A DNA stretch of 39,321 bases. Origin: Bacillus sp. JCM 19041. Lineage in GTDB: Bacteria; Bacillota; Bacilli; Bacillales; Bacillaceae_D. Numbering within the stretch: position 1 is the stretch's first letter; every line of letters starts with the position of its first letter. The stretch is taken from positions 1 to 39,321 of the forward strand of contig BAXC01000039.1 in the NCBI GenBank assembly GCA_001310375.1, written 5' to 3'. Positions 34,238 to 39,321 of the stretch are shown here, piece after piece. A model generated the notes under the pieces. The model saw nothing but the letters and a program-made list of their open reading frames with translations, made no database searches and was not told the DNA's origin. Made by a program: the position numbers and the translations under genes.

Positions 34238-35077
34238 TTACTCGCCACTAATTCCAATTGCGATCGATTCAGCAACTGATTGGAGATAATGATCATCTTG
34301 GAGACGTGCTGCGTCTGATTCATTCGTTACAAAGCCAGCTTCAATTAAAATAGCAGGCATCGAAGTATGTCGAAGAACGTAAAATGTCTCTTCAAACACG
34401 CCACGGTTGCGGCGGTCAGTTTGATCGATTAACTGATTCTGGACAGCTGCTGCCATTGATTTCCCATTTGAGCTGCCAGGATAATAGAATGTCTCAATGC
34501 CATTCGCATTTGGATCAGAAAAGCCATTTGCATGAATGCTTACAAATTGATCGGCTTGCCATGTTTCTGCAATAGCAACACGTTCTTCCAATTCTAAAAA
34601 GAGATCTTCTTCTCGCGTTAATTTAACCTTAAATCCTCTATCCTCTAATAAGATTTGTGTCCGTTTAGCAATATCAAGCACAACATGCTTTTCCAGCAAA
34701 CCGTTACTAGCAGCACCACTGTCAATTCCTCCGTGCCCCGGATCAAGAATAATCCGATTGCCGGAGGGCGCAGTACCTGTATCTTCGTCATCAATCGGAG
34801 TATGTTCATGAGTTGTTACATAGTCGAGGCTGACATAACCGCTACCATCTGTTAATTTGCCCCATCCATTTTCGTTATCTATATATTCAACTACATCACC
34901 AGGTAATTTAGAACCGACAATATCGGACCACGTTCCTGGAGCGCTGCGAACGTTTAATGATGATTGTGTATCTACTTCGCCTTGTTCAATTGTTTCCGCA
35001 AATGCATGTCCTGCGACGGAAAAGAGCGCAATGGTAACACTTAATAAAAATGAGATTAAGAGTTTTTTTGAAGTCAT
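34238..35077 (-). CDS. N-acetylmuramoyl-L-alanine amidase with SH3 domain
   Basis: 279-aa secreted cell-wall hydrolase. Signal peptide MTSKKLLISFLLSVTIALFS ending AFA-E (residues 1-27); bacterial SH3 domain about residues 35-90 (SSLNVRSAPGTWSDIVGSKL); Amidase_3 domain from 105 with zinc ligands in IILDPGHGGIDSG (His), GLLEKHVV (Glu) and FVSIHANGFSD (His), and the catalytic Glu in AILIEAGFVTN. It cleaves the MurNAc-L-Ala bond of peptidoglycan. SD GAGGAGGAA. It lies beside the LtaS operon, same strand, but 170 bp separate them. Confidence 0.93.
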   Translation of the reverse strand: MTSKKLLISFLLSVTIALFSVAGHAFAETIEQGEVDTQSSLNVRSAPGTWSDIVGSKLPGDVVEYIDNENGWGKLTDGSGYVSLDYVTTHEHTPIDDEDTGTAPSGNRIILDPGHGGIDSGAASNGLLEKHVVLDIAKRTQILLEDRGFKVKLTREEDLFLELEERVAIAETWQADQFVSIHANGFSDPNANGIETFYYPGSSNGKSMAAAVQNQLIDQTDRRNRGVFEETFYVLRHTSMPAILIEAGFVTNESDAARLQDDHYLQSVAESIAIGISGE

Positions 35078-35206
35078 AGTTGTTCCTCCTCTAACATGCT
35101 TGTGTTAGAAGTCTCGCCAAACTAGCAATCTCTTAAACAAGAAAACGAAAAAAACCGCTTGACGATTGAGATGTGGACCTGTTAAATCTCAATAAAACAC
35201 AATAAA

Positions 35207-35232
35207 GGCGCAACTAAATGTAAAGTTGCACC
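35207..35232 (-). terminator. Terminator of the LtaS-like operon
   Basis: On the minus strand GGTGCAACT, an 8-nt loop and AGTTGCGCC (one G-U pair) are followed by TTTATT. Confidence 0.75.
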
Positions 35233-35246
35233 CTTAAGAAAAGGAA

Positions 35247-37084
35247 TTAATCAATAAAACGAAGTAAATCGCCTAATAAGAATTCATCAGACAGGTTGAG
35301 TTGTTCACGGACTAGTTCTTGATCAGCTGCACAACTGGCATCATCAACAATGTCGCCTGAAGAACGCTCAAAACATGTATGGTCGGCGTAAACATAGTCG
35401 TTTGAAACAAAGCGGCCGTCTCTGAAAATAACGGGTACTTCAGCTGAACGTGTAAACAAATCATGGCTAAACGTTAGATTGTCCTCGGTTGAAAGCCCAA
35501 GTAAATGGAGCAAAGTCGAATGGATATCAATTTGCCCCCCTTCCGTCTCAATTGTTTGCCCCGTTTGCCCAGGAATATGGATAACCAATGGGATTTTTTG
35601 TAAATCAATATGAGACAAGGTTGTTTCTGCTTGGTCTAAGAGTGTATGCACACCACTTTCATACTGTCGTGAAATGCCGTAATGATCTCCGTAGAGAACA
35701 AACATTGTATTTTCATACAGACCTTCTTCTTTTAATTGAGTAATAAACTGTTCAACCGCTGCGTCTTGATAGCGAACGGTTGCTAGATAACGGTCAACAA
35801 CACCAACACCCGTATCTCCAGGTTCGATTAGTTGATCTTCTTCATCTAATAGAAACGGAAAATGATTTGTCAGTGTAATAAACTTAGCCATATAAGGCTG
35901 TTCTATCTTTTGCAGAAGAGGGATTGATTGCTCAAAAAACGGTTTGTCTTTTAAGCCATAATTAACACTGAGTTCATCGGTTACATCGTAATACTCTTTT
36001 GAAAAGAAACGATCGTATCCAAGGGCATCATACATTAATTCTCGGTTCCAGAATGTCGCATCGTTTGCGTGAAATGCCGCTGATGTATAACTCTCTTCTT
36101 TTAATAAGCTTGGAATCGATTTATAGGTATTTGTGTAACGTCTTACAAAAGCAGACCCGCTCGATAACGGATAGAAACCTGTGTCGAGCATAAATTCCAT
36201 GTCCGACGATTTCCCCTGTGCTGTTTGATCATAAATGTTAGGGAAATAGAAGCTCTCTTTGATCAAATCATTTAAAAAAGGAGTCAATTCTTCTCCATCA
36301 ATTGTTTCATTTATCACGAATTGCTGGGTTGATTCTAAGCTAATTAAAATGACATTCTTTCCGGTTGCCATGCCAAATACGTCTAGATCGGGAGGAGCTG
36401 GCTCCTCCATATCAGCAGTGACTTCGGAAGCGACCGATTGATTGGCTAGCATTTCTTTTGCGGGTGCTCGTAATGAATGGACTAAATTAATCACTTGGTA
36501 ATTATAAATACCTAAAGAAGAGACAAGTTGGTCTCTCGCGTAATCAGTATGCAATAAATAAGGATTTTGCAAGTGGCTAATACCTAGTGAAGCAGCGAAT
36601 AAAGCTGTTGCTGTAATCCCGTAGACTTTTCTTTTGGGCCGCTTAATGGAGATGCGCTGTTTCTTGGCAACAATGACAAACCATGTGAAAATCAAGACAT
36701 CAATAATGAGAAGTAAGTCAAAAGGTGAGAACAGTTCAACTGTACTTGAGCCGAGCCCACCGACGTTACTAAATTGCATAAAAACGGATGCCGTTAAAAA
36801 ATCGATGTAAAAACGGTAATAAAGTAAATTGCCGATCAATAATGCAGTACAAAGAACATAAACAATTAAAAAAACAACCGTGCGGACGTTTTTACTAAAA
36901 AAGAAACTACAACCAAGAAATAGCATTATACTAGCTAGTGGACCGAGGAATAGTAGGAAATAATCAAGCACAGTTTGAAATGGGAGTGAGAACCCTACTA
37001 AACTAACAACGATCGTTTGATCGTTAACAAGAGAACACCGAGAAAAAGGAGGTGTTTTGATAAAAATGTTTTGATTGCAATCAT
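35247..37084 (-). CDS. LtaS-type lipoteichoic acid synthase-like protein with Ser in place of the catalytic Thr; frameshifted
   Basis: Membrane sulfatase-fold enzyme; LtaS polymerises glycerol-phosphate from phosphatidylglycerol outside the cell. The frame from 36971 gives 574 aa, but it extends upstream after adding one base to the A run (T on plus) near 37016: start MIAIKTFLSKHLLFLGVLLL at 37084, total about 612 aa, the family length. Five N-terminal helices, then the extracellular domain: ILISLESTQQF (metal Glu), DQTAQGKSSDMEF, KFITLTNHFPF, VLYGDHYGISR (metal Asp-His). At GKTSD of LtaS this protein has GKSSD: the Thr nucleophile is Ser (codon 36207-36209). Start overlaps the upstream stop (ATGA). 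Confidence 0.85.
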
Positions 37085-38681
37085 AGAAGAGCGGCCTTCT
37101 CTCTGTGCAATTGTTTAAACTGGCTTGTCATATATCGAACTGATTTTAAGGCGTTCCGTGCATCCATTTCACCCATTAATGCCAGTTGGACCCAATTACG
37201 AGAAAGCAAGTAGCTGCTTTCGTAGCTAAGATAAATGGATGCCGATTTTAATTGGTCACCAAACGATCGGGAAGAGATCGTTTTAGGTAAGCAAACCGTC
37301 AAGATTGCAGGTGACTGGGTATCAAAACGAAGAACATTCATGCCGGCAGATCGGAGTTCTTCGTATAGCTGTTCCCAAAGTTCAAAATAAGACGTCATTG
37401 GGTATTCTAATGCTTTCTGGAGCGCCAAAAGCGCATTAGATGAATGGGTATAAGGAATGCTATTGGTTTTCTCGTAATAGGCAAGATCTAGATAAGATGG
37501 GACTTGTTTTGAGGAAAGTGCCGCTTCACGGTGGAAAACAAGTGCTAGACCAGGAAAAGAAGCCAAGCCTTTTCCACTTACAGAGCTTGCTAAATAGACA
37601 CCAGACAAATCGACTGGAATCGTCCCTAAACTTGAACAAGCATCTAGACAAAGTTCAACGCCATATTGAGCACACAATGCTTTTAAGTCCTCGAGTGGAT
37701 ATAAATAGCCAGTCGATGTTTCACAATGGACGGTCCATATCCATTTTACCTCTGGATTCTTAACTAAGAACTGTTCAATTGATTGAAGAGATGAAGACGC
37801 CTTACTGCGTAGCGATTGAAAAGAGAGCTTCCAACGTTCTGCTTGTTTGATTAACCGATCTCCAAATTCTCCACTAGTAATAATGGCACCATGCTTGCCT
37901 GTACATGCTAATTGAGCAGCAACAATGTCGTTTGCCAAGGTACCAGTGCCAACAGCTATTTCGACTTGATGGCCGTTGGTTAGCTGAAGGAGTTGTTTTT
38001 TTACCGTATCCATCGTCGTGTGCATCAGTGAAGACCGGTGAGAAATCGGTGCTTCTGACCAGGCCTTTCGAACTGAAGCAGGTATGTTAACAGGTCCAGG
38101 CAGAAAATGTTGTTCTCTTCGATGTGTTTCTCGATTCATCAATTTCTTAAAGGCCTTTGTTGAACGAACAAAGTTATCCTCCGTTAAGTACATTGGTTGA
38201 AACTCGGCATCTTCTTTGCCAACGAGTGGACCAAATGGTACGAAGCCAATTCGTTTGTATAAAGACAATTGTCGTGTCGTTCCAGAAATCAGAGCGATCG
38301 TAAATCCTTGTTTTAAGCAGTGTGAAACAAGCTCGGAACATAAGCGGAAAAAGACAAGCCCTTGTCGGTACTCTTTTTTGATTGATAGCAATCGAATTTC
38401 ACATCGTTTTCCTTCAAGGTTTAACTGGTCATCAAGTGAAGGTAGCTTTTCGTCAAGAGAAAAGGGGCGTGTGCCCCGTACGCAAATCATACCAATAACT
38501 TCATGACCGTTTTTAGCAATCACATACAAATTCTCATGGTCAAAGCGATCAATTAGTCTTCTATCTTGATTTTGCTGATGTTGTGGGATTTCTTCAACAA
38601 ACGTTTTATAGTTAGGTGATAGATTTGTTCAAATTCATCAAGTGAGTCGGCTATTTTATATGTAAGAGATGTAACTTCCAT
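37081..38681 (-). CDS. GNAT-like acyltransferase fused to a class V aminotransferase; frameshifted near the start
   Basis: About 533 aa. N-terminal domain (about 1-165): YKTFVEEIPQHQQNQDRRLI, DRFDHENLYVIAKNGHEVIG, MICVRGTRPFSLDEKLPSLD, RCEIRLLSIKKEYRQGLVFF, LISGTTRQLSLYKRIGFVPF. It resembles GNATs but lacks the R-x-x-G-x-G/A CoA loop. C-terminal PLP domain: EQHFLPGPVNIPASVRKAW, VEIAVGTGTLANDIVAA, TVHCETSTGYLYPL, LCLDACSSLGTIPVDLSG and SSVSGKGLASFPGLAL (Schiff-base Lys). The true start is ATG 38681 (SD AAGGAG), one base missing near 38612. The upstream TAA abuts its ATG, and its TGA overlaps the LtaS-like start. Product unknown. Confidence 0.82.
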
Positions 38682-39229
38682 TTATGAAGGCTCCTTTCTA
38701 TGGGCAAGTAAGACAATGAAAAGTAAGGTAATGAAAAGTAATGCTAATTCAAACTTTGAGAAAAAAATGAGTATAATAGGAACAATACATAATGAAGCAA
38801 GGCCAATATACGTAAAACGAATACCTATTATTTTCCCTAACCCTACAACTACCGAAATAAAAAGAAGAATAACTGGTTCAAGTACGAGTAAAACGGCTAA
38901 GTAAACAACAACGCCTTTGCCACCATGGCCTTTAAGTTGGACCGGCCAAATATGCCCTGCCATGATCAAAATGGTGACTAGCCAAATAAACCAAAATGAA
39001 TCGCCAAAAAAGTAGATCGAAAGGCAGATTGGCAAAATCGTTTTTAACGCGTCGATTACGACAGTAGAGACTAAAGCGGTGCGTCCAAATACGCGTCCCG
39101 CATTTCTAGCTCCTGCATTTTGGCTTCCGACTGTTCTGATATCTTGTTTATAAATGAACTTGCCAATATAATAAGCACCATTAATACATCCGCATATGTA
39201 AGAGAATAAGAGAAAGATCAAAAAGACAT
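38682..39229 (-). CDS. PlsY-like glycerol-3-phosphate acyltransferase (paralogue)
   Basis: About 182-aa polytopic membrane protein of the PlsY family, which acylates glycerol-3-phosphate from acyl-phosphate. Motif 1 reads RTVGSQNAGARNAGRVFG (usual G-S-x-N-x-G-x-x-N), motif 2 GHIWPVQLKGHGGKGVVVYL (K-G-H-G-G-K-G), and the end LLAHRKEPS recalls the usual H-R-x-N-I motif but is shortened. The open frame starts at TTG 39221; a better start is ATG 39229 (SD AGGTGA) if one base is missing in the A5 run at 39220-39224. First gene of the operon with the GNAT-aminotransferase and LtaS-like genes. Confidence 0.82.
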
Positions 39230-39321
39230 GGCATCACCTAGATTCGAAGTAGACTAAGTCGATCAGTTTACAAATAATTAGGATTTTTTTCCTTTTTATC
39301 ATCATACCATATCTTTTTTGT

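Noticed and set aside
1-39321. Prophage, transposon, CRISPR or defence island
   Set aside because: No integrase, transposase, cas, restriction or phage structural gene and no regular repeat-spacer pattern was seen.

Overview
The window looks like a chromosomal segment of a low-GC Gram-positive member of the Bacillaceae. The signs are strong AGGAGG-type ribosome binding sites with frequent TTG/GTG starts, a YtvA-type LOV-STAS photoreceptor, LtaS-like and PlsY-like envelope enzymes, PadR regulators paired with HAAS-type membrane partners, and a CcpA-type cre box. An alkaliphilic Bacillus-like genus is my guess; the species cannot be fixed from sequence alone. I found no rRNA, tRNA, CRISPR array, transposase or phage gene.

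Layout. 1-8.8 kb: short plus-strand genes for small-molecule enzymes (GNATs, a nucleotidyltransferase, DinB, HD, HIT and HAD proteins, a YwaF-type membrane protein), then a tight operon GNAT / kinase-like / arylamine-NAT-like / GrpB / GNAT. 8.9-11.4 kb: a small membrane protein, ytvA, a PadR gene with a promoter-operator and a decayed HAAS partner, and kptA. 11.4-17.1 kb: four class I SAM methyltransferases interleaved with a DUF1189-like membrane protein, a nitronate monooxygenase and a YpgQ-type HD protein; the first methyltransferase is preceded by an 11-codon leader ORF running into a hairpin. 17.1-20.2 kb: an M50-like membrane protein that has lost both active-site histidines, a Bcr/CflA efflux pump, maltose acetyltransferase and a 42-aa small protein. 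20.4-25.9 kb: an RlmA-type rRNA methyltransferase, a second PadR/HAAS pair behind three tandem 13-bp palindromes, a Nudix hydrolase, a MarR remnant, a GNAT, a decayed interspersed repeat, and an alpha/beta hydrolase run into a methyltransferase. 26-27.6 kb: an XRE-cupin regulator divergent from azlC-azlD. 27.7-30.8 kb: a cre-controlled sugar ABC importer (binding protein and two permeases, no ATPase). 30.9-35.1 kb: a pentapeptide protein, an unknown protein, htpX, an aldo/keto reductase and an SH3-amidase. 35.2-39.2 kb (minus strand): a translationally coupled operon of a PlsY-like acyltransferase, a GNAT-class V aminotransferase fusion and an LtaS-like enzyme. This last operon is the best candidate for an undescribed system, perhaps an acylated amino-lipid or lipid-linked glycerol-phosphate product.

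A general caution: about twenty coding regions or joints carry one-base indels, mostly deletions and often in homopolymers, in otherwise well-conserved genes. I read most of these as uncorrected sequencing errors and annotate such genes across the shift. Only three cases look like true decay: the Nudix C-terminal remnant, the MarR gene with an internal deletion, and the first HAAS gene.
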